Origin: CAZSXU01 sp964610505
Lineage (GTDB): Bacteria; Arandabacterota; Arandabacteria; JAGLYR01
NCBI GenBank assembly: GCA_964610505.1
Contig: CAZSXU010000001.1
Coordinates: forward strand, 186,001-250,000
Reading direction: 5' to 3'
Length of the DNA: 64,000 nucleotides
Numbering within the stretch: position 1 is the first letter of the stretch; every line of letters begins with the position of its first letter. Under the pieces are notes generated by a model. That model saw only the letters and a program-made list of their open reading frames with translations, was not told the origin of the DNA and made no database searches. A program made the position numbers and the translations under genes. Shown piece by piece: positions 16,102-25,477 of this stretch.

Positions 16102-17805
16102 TCAGTCGTCTTCAACCGTCGAGGTATCGCCGATTTCCTCTCCCCATTCCCGGGCGCGCAGGAGCCTCCGCATGATCTTGCCGCTCCGGGTCTTGGGGAG
16201 CGAGCCGGCGAACTCGATCTCCTGCGGCATGGCAAGCGGCGACAGTTTCTTCCTCACAAAGTTCATGATCGAAAGCTCCAGGTCGTCACCCGCCGCATGC
16301 CCCGGCTTCAGGGTGATGAAGGCCTTCACCACTTCCATATTGATCTCGCACGGCTTGCTGACGACGGCCGACTCGGCCACCGCCTCGTGCTCCAGGAGAG
16401 CGGATTCCACTTCAAACGGACTCACCAGATGTCCGGCGGTGTTGATGACGTCATCGTCACGCCCCACAAACCAGTAGTAGCCGTCCGCGTCGATCCGGGC
16501 GCGGTCGCCCGAGAGATACCAGCCGCTCCTGAACTTCTCGCGATAGGTGGCTTCGTTCCGCCAGTATCCCCGCATCATCGAAGGCCATCCGGGCCGGAAC
16601 GCAATGAGTCCGGTGGTTCCCGGTTCCGTGATGGGCTCATACGTTTCGAGGTCAACCACGGTCGCCGTGATCCCCGGGAAAGGCTTTCCCATCGAGCCGG
16701 GCTTGACCTTCATGCCCGGAAACACACTGATCATAATGCTTCCGGTTTCGGTCTGCCAGAAGGAATCGTGGAAGGGAAGCCCGTAAGCCTTCTCCGACCA
16801 GATCACGGCCTCGGCGTTGAGGGGCTCACCGACGCTGACGAGATGACGGAGCGAAGAGAGATCGTGTTTCTTCGCGAGTTCCTCTCCCGCCTTCATCAGC
16901 GAGCGAATGGCGGTCGGAGCGGAATACCAGACGGTGACACGATGCTTCTCGATGAACGTGTACCAGGCGTCCGCCATGAAACCCATGTCGAGAACGCACT
17001 GGGTGCACCCGAGACTCCAGACGCCGATGATGCCGTAGGACGTGCCGGTCACCCACCCGGGATCCGCCGTGCACCAGTAGATGTCGTCGTCGGTCAGATC
17101 CAGGACCCACTTGGCCGTGATGTACTGGGCGATGAGGGAATAATGTACATGCTGCACACCCTTGGGAAGCCCCGTCGTTCCGGACGTATAGTGCAGCACC
17201 GACGGACTCTCGGCCTTCGTGGGATGAATCTCCAGATGTTCGACGGGATCTTCCGACTCGAGGGAGAACGCGACGTCTCCGTCCTTCAGCGCCCCGGGGT
17301 CATCGGCATCGACCACGATGATGTGTTTGAGGGAAGGCAGTTGATCTCGAATCTTCCTGACCTTGCGGACGTGCTTCTTCTGAGTGAGCACGGCCGAGGT
17401 TTCCGCGTTGTCAAGCCTCACCAGGAGTGACTCATCGCCGAAAGCCGAAAAGAGCGGCTGCGCGATCGCGCCGATCTTGAGGATCCCCAGGAATCCCAGG
17501 TAGAGTTCAGGGACGCGATCCATGAAGAGACACACACGATCGCCGTCACGGATTCCCAGGCGTCTCAGGAACGCTCCAATCGTGTTGCTCGCCAGACGGA
17601 TATCGTTGAAGGTGTAGTTCTTCGTCCGGCCGCCCAGACCTTCCCAGATGAGCGCGAGCTTGTCGGCCTTGCCCATCTCGCAGATCCGGTCGGTGCAGTG
17701 CCAGCCGATGTTGATGACACCGCCCGTCCGGTAACCGAGTTCCTTCTCGGACAGCGACCAGTCAAAATCCTTGGCCCGCTCTTCATACGAACCGATGTTG
17801 GACAT
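16102..17805 (-). CDS. AMP-forming acyl-CoA synthetase (AcsA-like)
   Basis: A 567-residue adenylate-forming enzyme. The P-loop-like motif YTSGTTGLPKGV lies near residue 210, the A5 segment DSFWQTETG and the A7/A8 segment GWYLSGDRARIDADGYYWFVGR are intact, and the catalytic lysine is in KTRSGKIMRR near the C-terminus. It most resembles the acetyl/short-chain synthetases of Bacillus AcsA type. It activates a carboxylic acid to acyl-AMP and transfers it to CoA, or possibly to the adjacent ACP. The ATG lies ten bases downstream of acpS, so the four genes acpS-acs-acp-kbl look like one transcript. Confidence 0.88.
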   Translation of the reverse strand: MSNIGSYEERAKDFDWSLSEKELGYRTGGVINIGWHCTDRICEMGKADKLALIWEGLGGRTKNYTFNDIRLASNTIGAFLRRLGIRDGDRVCLFMDRVPELYLGFLGILKIGAIAQPLFSAFGDESLLVRLDNAETSAVLTQKKHVRKVRKIRDQLPSLKHIIVVDADDPGALKDGDVAFSLESEDPVEHLEIHPTKAESPSVLHYTSGTTGLPKGVQHVHYSLIAQYITAKWVLDLTDDDIYWCTADPGWVTGTSYGIIGVWSLGCTQCVLDMGFMADAWYTFIEKHRVTVWYSAPTAIRSLMKAGEELAKKHDLSSLRHLVSVGEPLNAEAVIWSEKAYGLPFHDSFWQTETGSIMISVFPGMKVKPGSMGKPFPGITATVVDLETYEPITEPGTTGLIAFRPGWPSMMRGYWRNEATYREKFRSGWYLSGDRARIDADGYYWFVGRDDDVINTAGHLVSPFEVESALLEHEAVAESAVVSKPCEINMEVVKAFITLKPGHAAGDDLELSIMNFVRKKLSPLAMPQEIEFAGSLPKTRSGKIMRRLLRAREWGEEIGDTSTVEDD

Positions 17806-17815
17806 TCGGCCTCCC

Positions 17816-18220
17816 TTACGTTTTCGATCCTCCGGCCGCCGCGCCTTGGATTTCTATGATGATCACGGCCGAGGCCATGTCTTTGATGTGGCTGAGTGAT
17901 ACATGAATACGAAACGACCCGTTCTTCTCCACGAGCTCCCTCACGTGACCGGAGACCCGGATCGCGGGCTTTCCGGCATCGTCCTTGAAGACCTCCATGT
18001 CCGTCCACTTCATGGGGCCCCGGAGGCCGGTGCCGAGGGCCTTGAGGAGCGCTTCCTTGGCCGCGAATCGAGCGGCGTAATGCTCGGCCGCGTGTTTCTT
18101 GCCCTCGCAGTATTCGATCTCCCCCTCGGTGAACACGCGGTGCGTGAATCTCTCGTCCTCCGAGAGCTGCTTGGCGATTCGCGAAACCTCGATGGTATCG
18201 ATCCCGATGCCGAAAATCAA
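17816..18220 (-). CDS. acpS: Holo-[acyl-carrier-protein] synthase
   Basis: A 134-residue AcpS-type phosphopantetheinyl transferase. The metal-binding Asp8 is in GIGIDTIEV and the second signature is ARFAAKEALLKALG. It transfers the 4'-phosphopantetheine arm from CoA to apo-ACP. It is the first gene of a four-gene unit that also contains its likely substrate, a dedicated ACP. The genome may use it for all ACPs; with no fatty-acid genes nearby, the placement hints at specialisation. Confidence 0.9.
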   Translation of the reverse strand: MIFGIGIDTIEVSRIAKQLSEDERFTHRVFTEGEIEYCEGKKHAAEHYAARFAAKEALLKALGTGLRGPMKWTDMEVFKDDAGKPAIRVSGHVRELVEKNGSFRIHVSLSHIKDMASAVIIIEIQGAAAGGSKT

Positions 18221-18405
18221 CCCGGCCTCCCTGCTTCGGCGGGTTTACGCCGGATCTCGATCCGGCGGAACACATCGATAGGCCCGTCGCTCCGGCGATT
18301 CGGCGACGCATGGACGGCCGTCCACTTCCGGCCGACGAATCAGAATATCCGATTGGGAGTCGATTCACAACGTCGAACGTGGATCGTGCGATCCGGCCAC
18401 ACTCG

Positions 18406-21400
18406 TCACTCGAGCATAACCATCTTCCGTGCGAGGATCTTCTTCTCGGTGATCAAGCGGTAGAAGTAGATACCCGTGGAGACTTTCCTCCCCGCGTCAT
18501 CCTCGCCCCTCCACACCACGCGGTGATCCCCGGCTTCGTAGAGACCACCTGCAAGGACGGCCACCCGGCGCCCGTCCACACCATAGACCTCGAGAGAAAT
18601 GCTCTGGCGCGAGGGCAGGACGAACTCAATCTCTGTAGCCGGATTGAAGGGATTCGGCCGGTTCTGCCGGAGCCGCACCTCCGGTACACCGGACGCGAGC
18701 GCCCCGACCGCCGTCGAGCCGACGATCTCGAAATCCCCGTCGGACTCGTCGATCCCCTCGTTGTCCGCCGCGTCACGGCAAATCACCTTGACTCGACATG
18801 CGCCTTCATTCACGTCGGGCACGCTCCACGGCCAGGGGGACTCCAGCCGCCCGGACGCCAACATCTGCGGCCAGGTGCTCCCGCCGTCGGTGGAGAGGAC
18901 AATCTCCGTCGACGTCACTCCGACATTGTCGGAGCACGTCCAATGAACCATGTAGGGGTTCCCGGTTCCCCCTGGGATCTGCTCGCCGCCGTTGGGGGTC
19001 GACACGACCACGACGGGAGATTGCAGATCAACCAGTCCACGGCAGGCCGTAATCCGAAAATCGTCCACGCCGGCCTCGACGATGGAACCTTCATCCGCAT
19101 CCTCCGCCACGAACCGTAGCTGAACCGCATCCGTCAGATCCACGTAGTCTTCGACATCGAATTCCATCCACACCCAGCTGCGATCGCTCTGATTGGTATT
19201 CTCGAGAGCCACCCACTCGGAACCATCGCCTGTGATTTCCACGACCCAGAAATCCAATCCCGGCGCCACGCCGGTGTCGTTCGAGTACCAGCGGTAATAG
19301 CTCACGGTGGCACTCGTGTATTCGGAGAGATCGAACACCGGTGAGAGGAGCGTGGTACGTCCTCCGTCCACGTCGTAACTTCCCTGACTGAAGCCGTCCT
19401 CACACGCCGTGATGTAGGCCGACATCCCCGGGGGGGGCGAATGATCATCCTCCGGCTGTGCCTCGGTTCCTTCCGGATTGCACCGCTCCCACAACCCGAG
19501 GACCGCACTGTCCCCCGGAGCACCCGCCACCCAGCCATGATCGGTCTCGAAATCGTCCTCCAGGATTACGGCAAAGTCGACGAGAAACGAATGAAAGACG
19601 TCCGGGGCGCCATCCGGATGCGTCGCCCGATGGTACGTGGAGTCGACGGCCAGGATGTAGTAGTCGACACCGGTGCCGCAGTACTGTGGTGGGATATGTG
19701 CGATGTATTCGTCCGGCGCTCCCGTGGATTCCATGAGGGCCCACGCCCAGCTGCGAGCCTGCGTGTTCCACACGACGAAGAGGGAATCGGGATCGAGCGG
19801 CGCCTCGTGCGTCGTGATGGTCGCCACGACGGGATAGGGAGCGTCCGCCGCCTCCGTGTCCTCCAGGGCCGTGTGGGCGATCTGGACCCACACCGGCGTA
19901 GCGGGGGTCGCCTGGACCGGATCCGAGTAGTCGCTCTTCATCCCCGCTGTATCCGTCGCTCTCACCCTGTAGTAGTAGGTGGTGTCGTTCACGACCCCGT
20001 CGTCGAGCCACTCCGTGGTCGGCGCCGGGATCGAGACCAGAGAATCCGTGGGGTCGGGCGACGTCGATCGGTAGATGACGTAGGCGGCGAGATCCGGTTC
20101 GGTGTTGGCGCTCCAGGAGAGCTCGACCTCCCCGTCACCCGGCACCGCCGCCAGGTCCTCAGGCGCCGAAGGCGGCACATTCCCTACGATATCCACCGCC
20201 GCCGAATAGGGCAGGAAGTCGTGCTTCGTGACGGTGACCGTCATCGATCCCACCGACTGCGGGGCGGGGGTGAAGACAACCTGGCCGGTTGCGTCGGTCC
20301 ATCCCACTTCATAGACGTCCCCGAGCTTCATCAGGCAGACCTGCGCCTGCGCGACGGGACTTTTCGCGGAGCTCACGGCCACGGTGAAGGAGGACGGCCC
20401 GGTCGGAGCCGAATCGGGATGAACCACGGAAAGGCTCGTCGGGACGCTCGTCCAGATGTCCAGTTCCGGATCGCCCAGCAGGCATAATTCGTAGAAACAC
20501 CACCGGTTCGCGCCGTAGGTGATGAAGGGGATGTTGTCGGTCTTTGAGTCGTCGTTGGCCTCGCCGATTCGCGTGATCTGTTCCGCGAAGATGGCGTCGA
20601 AGAACTGGCGATCGAAATACTGGGAGGATCCGTTCGTGCTTTCGTGCATTCCCCACCCGTAGCGAGTGTTTCCCACAAAGGCGACGGCGGCCTTGTCGTC
20701 CGTGACGAAATGTTCCCCGATGGCGTCCACCGTGTACAGGCCATACTCGGTGCGGTTGTCGAACGAATTGCAGTAGCAACCCTGCGAGTAGACGATGAAA
20801 AATCCGTGGTTCAAGCCGTTGTTGGTGAACTCGGTGTCGACATCGTTGATCACCATTCGAAGGGCATAGGTCACGGTGGAGTGACCCAGGTGGTTGCAGA
20901 GGTTGACTCCGGCACTCAGAGAATCGATGGCGGCCGACTTCTCCCACTCACCGTGATCCCGGTCGTACAACGTGCTGACCTCGAAGTCACTTCCGGCGAA
21001 GCCCGCTGTCGTGTAGCCGTGGGCGGAGGAACCGAAGCGAATCTCGTCCTTGTAGTCCGCTCCCCAGGTCGGGTCGGCCCAGAGGATCTCGCTCAGCAGG
21101 AACGCACGATTGCAGTCCTCGGCCACCGGGTCCTGCTGGTACTGGATTGTCTTGTCGACGAAGTTCTGCGCCTCGACGGCGTTATCGACGGTCGCCCGAC
21201 CAATATGAACCTCGGGAAGGAGATCCTCCTCGCCCTCTTCGCCCCAGTACGAATCCCCGTCCGTGTTCCATGTGCCGTCCAGGGCGCCGTAGTAAAGATC
21301 GGCCGGGATGTCGTCGTCCACGTCGCTGTACGCCGTTGCGTAGAACCCGCGGTGAGGCAGAATCTCGTCGTCGCCGCCCAAAAGCACGTACGCCGTTCCC

Positions 21401-22281
21401 CAGCCGTTATAGGCGTCGATGATGAAGGCCCGTATCTTCTCCGGATCATCCCCTCCCGAATACTCGGCGTAGATGTCGCTCAGAAGGACGATCGTGGCCG
21501 GCACACCGCGCGCGGTCTTGAAGGCGGCCAGATCTTGAAAGATGGACTGGAACGTACTCGTGGTGATGATGACGTACTCGTAGTCCTCGGCGGGATCCAC
21601 AAGACTTCGAGAGAGACGCACGTCGGTGCGGGTGGGGTAGCCCGCCAGCGATTCCGGATTTACAACCAGCCGCTGGATACGACGCTCGTCCCTCGGTCTC
21701 GATCGAAGCAAGTCATCCAGCGAGCGCCGCGCTCGGGCGGTGGATTGTGTCGTGATCCGCAGTTCGAGGCCCGTCCAGTAGGAAATCTTACCCCCGGCGG
21801 GAATGTACTCGACCGGGCACACAGAAAAAGTCCCGATCCCGTGACCGGAGAGAAACTGCGTCGAGTGCGGTCCGATGGGATTCGCCGGGAAAATCCGATC
21901 GGATGCGTAGACCTCGGGGTCGAATCCGACCGGCCTCACAGAACCTTCCCGGCTCAAGGGGTATTGCGGCTGGGCGGGTGCCACAACCCACCGCCCGTCG
22001 ATCGTTTGCCGCTCGCCCCCACGCACGTCGACGGACGTGATCTCTTCTCCCGGAGGAAGAAGAACCGTAATCCCTCTCCACGGAAGCGCCGGGGCTCCCG
22101 GCTCCCCATGGGTCCAGGTCTCCGGAAACTCGAGCCGGACGGTACCGTCAATCTCGGTGACGGTGGGCGCGGGGAAATCCAAGGTCAGGCTCAATTCGCC
22201 TGCGACCACTTGGGATACGGTGCCCAACAAAAAGACCAGAAAAAGAGGAAGACACCGGGAGCGATCGGCTACGGAACCCAT
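18406..22281 (-). CDS. Gingipain-like C25 peptidase with FnIII, jelly-roll, PNGGE and FlgD-like sorting domains
   Basis: About 1,291 residues, secreted. Order: signal peptide (1-28), propeptide-like region, C25 caspase-fold domain with catalytic His near 465 (CNHLGHS) and Cys near 502 (YSQGCYC), an Ig-like segment, a fibronectin III domain (about 703-797), a jelly-roll/immune-inhibitor-like domain (about 907-1082), a PNGGE Ig-like domain (about 1090-1190), and a C-terminal FlgD-like/type IX-like sorting domain starting RQNRPNPFNPATEIEF (about 1200-1291). It should be a cell-surface or secreted cysteine endopeptidase. The ATG at 22281 is preceded by GAGAGG; the longer start at 22308 is a TTG. 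The last two domains recur in the 48093-52493 protein. Confidence 0.88.
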   Translation of the reverse strand: MGSVADRSRCLPLFLVFLLGTVSQVVAGELSLTLDFPAPTVTEIDGTVRLEFPETWTHGEPGAPALPWRGITVLLPPGEEITSVDVRGGERQTIDGRWVVAPAQPQYPLSREGSVRPVGFDPEVYASDRIFPANPIGPHSTQFLSGHGIGTFSVCPVEYIPAGGKISYWTGLELRITTQSTARARRSLDDLLRSRPRDERRIQRLVVNPESLAGYPTRTDVRLSRSLVDPAEDYEYVIITTSTFQSIFQDLAAFKTARGVPATIVLLSDIYAEYSGGDDPEKIRAFIIDAYNGWGTAYVLLGGDDEILPHRGFYATAYSDVDDDIPADLYYGALDGTWNTDGDSYWGEEGEEDLLPEVHIGRATVDNAVEAQNFVDKTIQYQQDPVAEDCNRAFLLSEILWADPTWGADYKDEIRFGSSAHGYTTAGFAGSDFEVSTLYDRDHGEWEKSAAIDSLSAGVNLCNHLGHSTVTYALRMVINDVDTEFTNNGLNHGFFIVYSQGCYCNSFDNRTEYGLYTVDAIGEHFVTDDKAAVAFVGNTRYGWGMHESTNGSSQYFDRQFFDAIFAEQITRIGEANDDSKTDNIPFITYGANRWCFYELCLLGDPELDIWTSVPTSLSVVHPDSAPTGPSSFTVAVSSAKSPVAQAQVCLMKLGDVYEVGWTDATGQVVFTPAPQSVGSMTVTVTKHDFLPYSAAVDIVGNVPPSAPEDLAAVPGDGEVELSWSANTEPDLAAYVIYRSTSPDPTDSLVSIPAPTTEWLDDGVVNDTTYYYRVRATDTAGMKSDYSDPVQATPATPVWVQIAHTALEDTEAADAPYPVVATITTHEAPLDPDSLFVVWNTQARSWAWALMESTGAPDEYIAHIPPQYCGTGVDYYILAVDSTYHRATHPDGAPDVFHSFLVDFAVILEDDFETDHGWVAGAPGDSAVLGLWERCNPEGTEAQPEDDHSPPPGMSAYITACEDGFSQGSYDVDGGRTTLLSPVFDLSEYTSATVSYYRWYSNDTGVAPGLDFWVVEITGDGSEWVALENTNQSDRSWVWMEFDVEDYVDLTDAVQLRFVAEDADEGSIVEAGVDDFRITACRGLVDLQSPVVVVSTPNGGEQIPGGTGNPYMVHWTCSDNVGVTSTEIVLSTDGGSTWPQMLASGRLESPWPWSVPDVNEGACRVKVICRDAADNEGIDESDGDFEIVGSTAVGALASGVPEVRLRQNRPNPFNPATEIEFVLPSRQSISLEVYGVDGRRVAVLAGGLYEAGDHRVVWRGEDDAGRKVSTGIYFYRLITEKKILARKMVMLE

Positions 22282-22422
22282 GAGCGGCCTCTCTTGGACA
22301 GCGTCCAAAGCGGCAAGAACAGTCTATTTCAGGCGGAAGGATCTAAATCATAACACATCCAGGTAAAGGAATCCAGTCGGAAGCACAAGCGAAGGCGCCC
22401 CGAGGTTGATACGGAGCTCTAC

Positions 22423-23919
22423 CTAGTTTCGATAGAGCCCGGAGATTCTCTTCAGCTCTTCGGCCGCGCCGTCCGGCGGGCGAGTGAGGAGACTGACGAC
22501 GACGGTCAGCAGGGCGGAGATCAGAAACGCGGGGACCAGTTCGTACATGCGGGATTTGAGCGCCGGGGTCTGGTTCCAGACGATGGTGAGCACCGTACCC
22601 GACAGGAGACCGGCCACGACACCCCACTTGCTCGTCCGCTTCCAGAAGAGGGCCAGAATGATCGGAGGCCCGAAGGCCGCGCCCAATCCGGCCCAGGCGA
22701 AGAGCACCAGCCAGAAGACCAGCTTCTTGGCCACGGCGCCCAGAACCAGAGCAACCAGACCCAGGACGATCACCACCATCCGGCTGAAAGTCACGAGCCC
22801 GCGCTGGGACATCTCCGACCCCTTGCGAGCCACCTTCTGAAAGAGATCCCGAACCACGGCCGAAGCCGCCACGAGAAGCTGTGAATCGACCGTCGACATG
22901 ATGGCGGCGAACACGGCCGCCAGCACCAGTCCGAACAGGAACGGGGGCAGGTATTCTGCGGAAAGACACGGGAAGAGCGATTCGGTGTCCGCCTGCGGGA
23001 GGGCCTCCCGGGACGTATAGAGTGCGCGCCCGGCCAGACCGATGAAGACGGCCCCCCACGCCATCACGACGTTCCACAGGGTCCCGATCCACGCCGAGGC
23101 CCGAAGCCGCCGCGGGTCCTTGATGGACATATAGCGGACCAGAATGTGCGGATTCCCCGGAGACCCGAACCCGATCCCCAGGAATCCGATGAGCGCACCG
23201 GCCCCGAGCGACACCGGATCGATGAGCGCCGCGTCCTGCCCCGCTAGATTCCCCAGGACGGCCCCCAAACCCCCCAGATCCACGATCGCCACCGCCGGCA
23301 CCACCACGAGCGCGATGATCATGAAGATCCCCTGGACGAAGTCGGTCAGCGCCACCGCCATGTAGCCGCCCAGGATGGTGTAGAGGAGCACGATCCCCGC
23401 CGTAATCAGGACCCCCTGGAACGGCGTCGTCCCGAAGCTGGCCGCGAAGGCCTTGCCCCCGGCATTGAACTGGGCCGCTACGTAGGCCACCATGAAAACG
23501 ATAATGATCACGGCCGAGAGCACCCGGAGCAGGTGACCGCGATCCTTGAAGCGGGATTCGAGGAAATCCGGAATCGTGATGTCGTCGAACAGTTCCGTGT
23601 AGCGCCGGAGCCGCTTGCCCACGAAAAGAAACAGGAACAGCTCGACGACAATGTAGCCGACGACGGCCCACACGGCCGAGATCCCCCGGGCGAAGGCCAT
23701 CCCCGTCACGCCCAGGATCAACCAGGAGCTACGCCCCGAGGTGACGGCCGAAAGCGCTACGACCGCGGGGTGCATTTTTCGCTTCGCCAGGAAGTATTCG
23801 CCGATGCCGGCGGATGAGAACCGCGTGACGACGACACCGATGGCGACGATGATGAGAAAGTACAGAGAGAATGCAACGTAGACCTGCGTGTCGGCCCCCA
23901 CCGCCCCGGTCCCCTCCAC
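22423..23919 (-). CDS. Sodium:solute symporter (SSS family)
   Basis: A 498-residue inner-membrane protein with about 13 hydrophobic segments and the LeuT-fold SSS pattern, closest to PutP-type transporters: YFLAKRKMHPAVVALSAVTSGRSSWLILG early on and GFGSPGNPHILVRYMSIKD in the middle. It imports a small solute such as an amino acid or carboxylate with Na+; the substrate is not predictable. The start is a GTG at 23919 (GTG at 23898 is an alternative). It begins one base past the stop of a tiny membrane ORF, whose terminal codons contain its GGGGAG ribosome-binding site. Confidence 0.88.
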   Translation of the reverse strand: MEGTGAVGADTQVYVAFSLYFLIIVAIGVVVTRFSSAGIGEYFLAKRKMHPAVVALSAVTSGRSSWLILGVTGMAFARGISAVWAVVGYIVVELFLFLFVGKRLRRYTELFDDITIPDFLESRFKDRGHLLRVLSAVIIIVFMVAYVAAQFNAGGKAFAASFGTTPFQGVLITAGIVLLYTILGGYMAVALTDFVQGIFMIIALVVVPAVAIVDLGGLGAVLGNLAGQDAALIDPVSLGAGALIGFLGIGFGSPGNPHILVRYMSIKDPRRLRASAWIGTLWNVVMAWGAVFIGLAGRALYTSREALPQADTESLFPCLSAEYLPPFLFGLVLAAVFAAIMSTVDSQLLVAASAVVRDLFQKVARKGSEMSQRGLVTFSRMVVIVLGLVALVLGAVAKKLVFWLVLFAWAGLGAAFGPPIILALFWKRTSKWGVVAGLLSGTVLTIVWNQTPALKSRMYELVPAFLISALLTVVVSLLTRPPDGAAEELKRISGLYRN

Positions 23920-23920
23920 C

Positions 23921-24019
23921 CTACTCCCCCTTCTCTTTCAAGAGAGCGGCCAGAACGATCGACGCGGCGATGATGAGCCCGGGCAGGACAAAAAGGGTGA
24001 AGATGGCTCCTGCGGTCAC
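23921..24019 (-). CDS. Tiny single-pass membrane protein coupled to the symporter
   Basis: A minus-strand reading frame of 32 codons from GTG 24019 to the stop at 23921. It encodes a hydrophobic helix (AGAIFTLFVLPGLIIAA) followed by a charged tail (LKEKGE). The frame is open further upstream, to a stop just beyond 24073, and the peptide from about 24073 would read STGETAESLSDFIRGS before the helix, but no ATG/GTG/TTG starts it there, so the true start is uncertain. Small single-helix subunits accompany some SSS and NSS transporters. The stop codon lies one base from the symporter start, which supports coupling. Not recognised by homology. Confidence 0.5.
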   Translation of the reverse strand: MTAGAIFTLFVLPGLIIAASIVLAALLKEKGE

Positions 24020-24196
24020 GACCGACCCCCGGATGAAGTCCGACAGAGATTCCGCCGTCTCGCCGGTGGAAACACCTTACCGGACTCGCATGCCCTATGC
24101 AATGGTTTTGGGATCGGGCGGGATTCGTGCGTCTTGATCCGTTCTCGGAAGGAGGGCGTTACAGAGCATCAACGGGTCGAGCAGACGTTGTTTCGT

Positions 24197-24235
24197 CGCC
24201 CACTCGCCCATTCGCCCACTCGCCCATTCGCCATC
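24197..24235. repeat. 8-bp tandem array, CGCCCA[C/T]T x4-5
   Basis: Units CGCCCACT, CGCCCATT, CGCCCACT, CGCCCATT and a degenerate fifth lie immediately downstream of the first serpin's stop codon (24236-24238 on the minus strand). Confidence 0.75.
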
Positions 24236-25477
24236 TCACGGCCTCGGGTCGGCCACCACGCCCATGAAGAGGATCCAGCCCGTGGCGTTGTCCCGGACGG
24301 CCACGAAGAAGGGGCGATTGACCACCATCCGGAACGGCTCCCGGCGCTCGGGCATGATGCTCAGAGCGATTCCCACCGACGTAACGGCGGCGGCCTCGGT
24401 TCCTTCCTCGTTTACCTTGAGATAGGTCTTGTGCTTGACCTCGTCGATCCACACCTGCTCGGGGATCATCCTGGAGAAATCCGCCCGGGCTGGATCGAAC
24501 GCGACCGCCATTCCCATCGGTTGCAGGAAATCACCGAGACTCACGCCGTACTCCAGCTCGAACCGCGGCATCTTGAGGGAACCGTCCCGGGGTCCTCGAC
24601 TCCTGAGCTCGCCGATCCATTCCCCCCAGGTCCCCCCGTCGAGACCCGCGAGAAATCCGGCCAGCCCCACGTCCCGGTCCGGCAGAAGGACATACATGCA
24701 GATTCGGCCCACGCCGTAGGGCAGGGCGATGGCCTGGAACCCCTCTCCATCCAGGTAGCGGTAGGAGCCGGAGTTGAACATCATCGGAACTCTCGTCGGC
24801 GTCCCGTCGAGCAGGAAGAAATCCTCTTCCTCGGTGTTCTTCTCTTCGAAGGGTTCCTTCCACGCTCCTTTGAAGTAGACCGCGTTGATGAGATAGAGGA
24901 CGGCAAAATCCGGGATCACGCCGACAATCCGATCGATCCTCTCCCGCGTTGCGTCCCTGACCCAGGCGTTGATTCGTTCCGGAGTTTCCGGGTCCTGAAG
25001 ATCGAGAGTCGTGATCCGGGCCCCGTACACGTCCCGGTTCACCTTCATGAATCCCGGCTCAAACGAAAACCCCCGGTCGGCCCACAGAGAGTTGACGATG
25101 GAGAGATCCTCGATGCCGTAGCGGGCCCAGTCGATCTCAAGAAGATCGGCGTTCACCGAATTGATGTCTTCGATCTCGAGTCCCGTGAGCCCCAGGACGT
25201 TCGCCATCTGATCGAACGTTTCGCCCTCCGCCCCGTTGAGCGTCATGGTGAGCGCCAGGGAAATGCTGGCAGGAGAAATGAAAACGTTCTCGGACGGCTC
25301 GTCCTCGATGAGTCGCTCCAGCAGGTCGAATCCGAACCGACCGTTGCCCGCGATGACGGGGTCGTTGGGCTGGAGCGATTCTCCGGCGGCCGGCAACGGG
25401 ACCAGAGCCACAAGCGCCACCAGCGCCGCCAAGAAGAGGGGCGAACCCGACCCGTGCCGTCTCTTTGTCCGGTTCAT
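24236..25477 (-). CDS. Secreted serpin
   Basis: A 413-residue serine protease inhibitor of the serpin family. A signal peptide (residues 1-32, no lipobox) precedes NVFISPASISLALTMTLNGA, the classic helix B region. The reactive-centre hinge VNEEGTEAAAVTS is intact and inhibitory in type (small residues P12-P9), and RPFFVAVRDNATGWILFMG is the C-terminal strand signature. Counting from the hinge puts P1 near a Leu/Ser, suggesting chymotrypsin- or elastase-like targets or a cysteine protease. GGAGG precedes the ATG at 25477; the frame's upstream part is repeat DNA. A second serpin lies next to it. Confidence 0.92.
   Translation of the reverse strand: MNRTKRRHGSGSPLFLAALVALVALVPLPAAGESLQPNDPVIAGNGRFGFDLLERLIEDEPSENVFISPASISLALTMTLNGAEGETFDQMANVLGLTGLEIEDINSVNADLLEIDWARYGIEDLSIVNSLWADRGFSFEPGFMKVNRDVYGARITTLDLQDPETPERINAWVRDATRERIDRIVGVIPDFAVLYLINAVYFKGAWKEPFEEKNTEEEDFFLLDGTPTRVPMMFNSGSYRYLDGEGFQAIALPYGVGRICMYVLLPDRDVGLAGFLAGLDGGTWGEWIGELRSRGPRDGSLKMPRFELEYGVSLGDFLQPMGMAVAFDPARADFSRMIPEQVWIDEVKHKTYLKVNEEGTEAAAVTSVGIALSIMPERREPFRMVVNRPFFVAVRDNATGWILFMGVVADPRP

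Noticed and set aside
20644..22353. 569-codon plus-strand open frame
   Set aside because: Antisense of the C25 protease gene, with biased Arg/Val composition and no motif.
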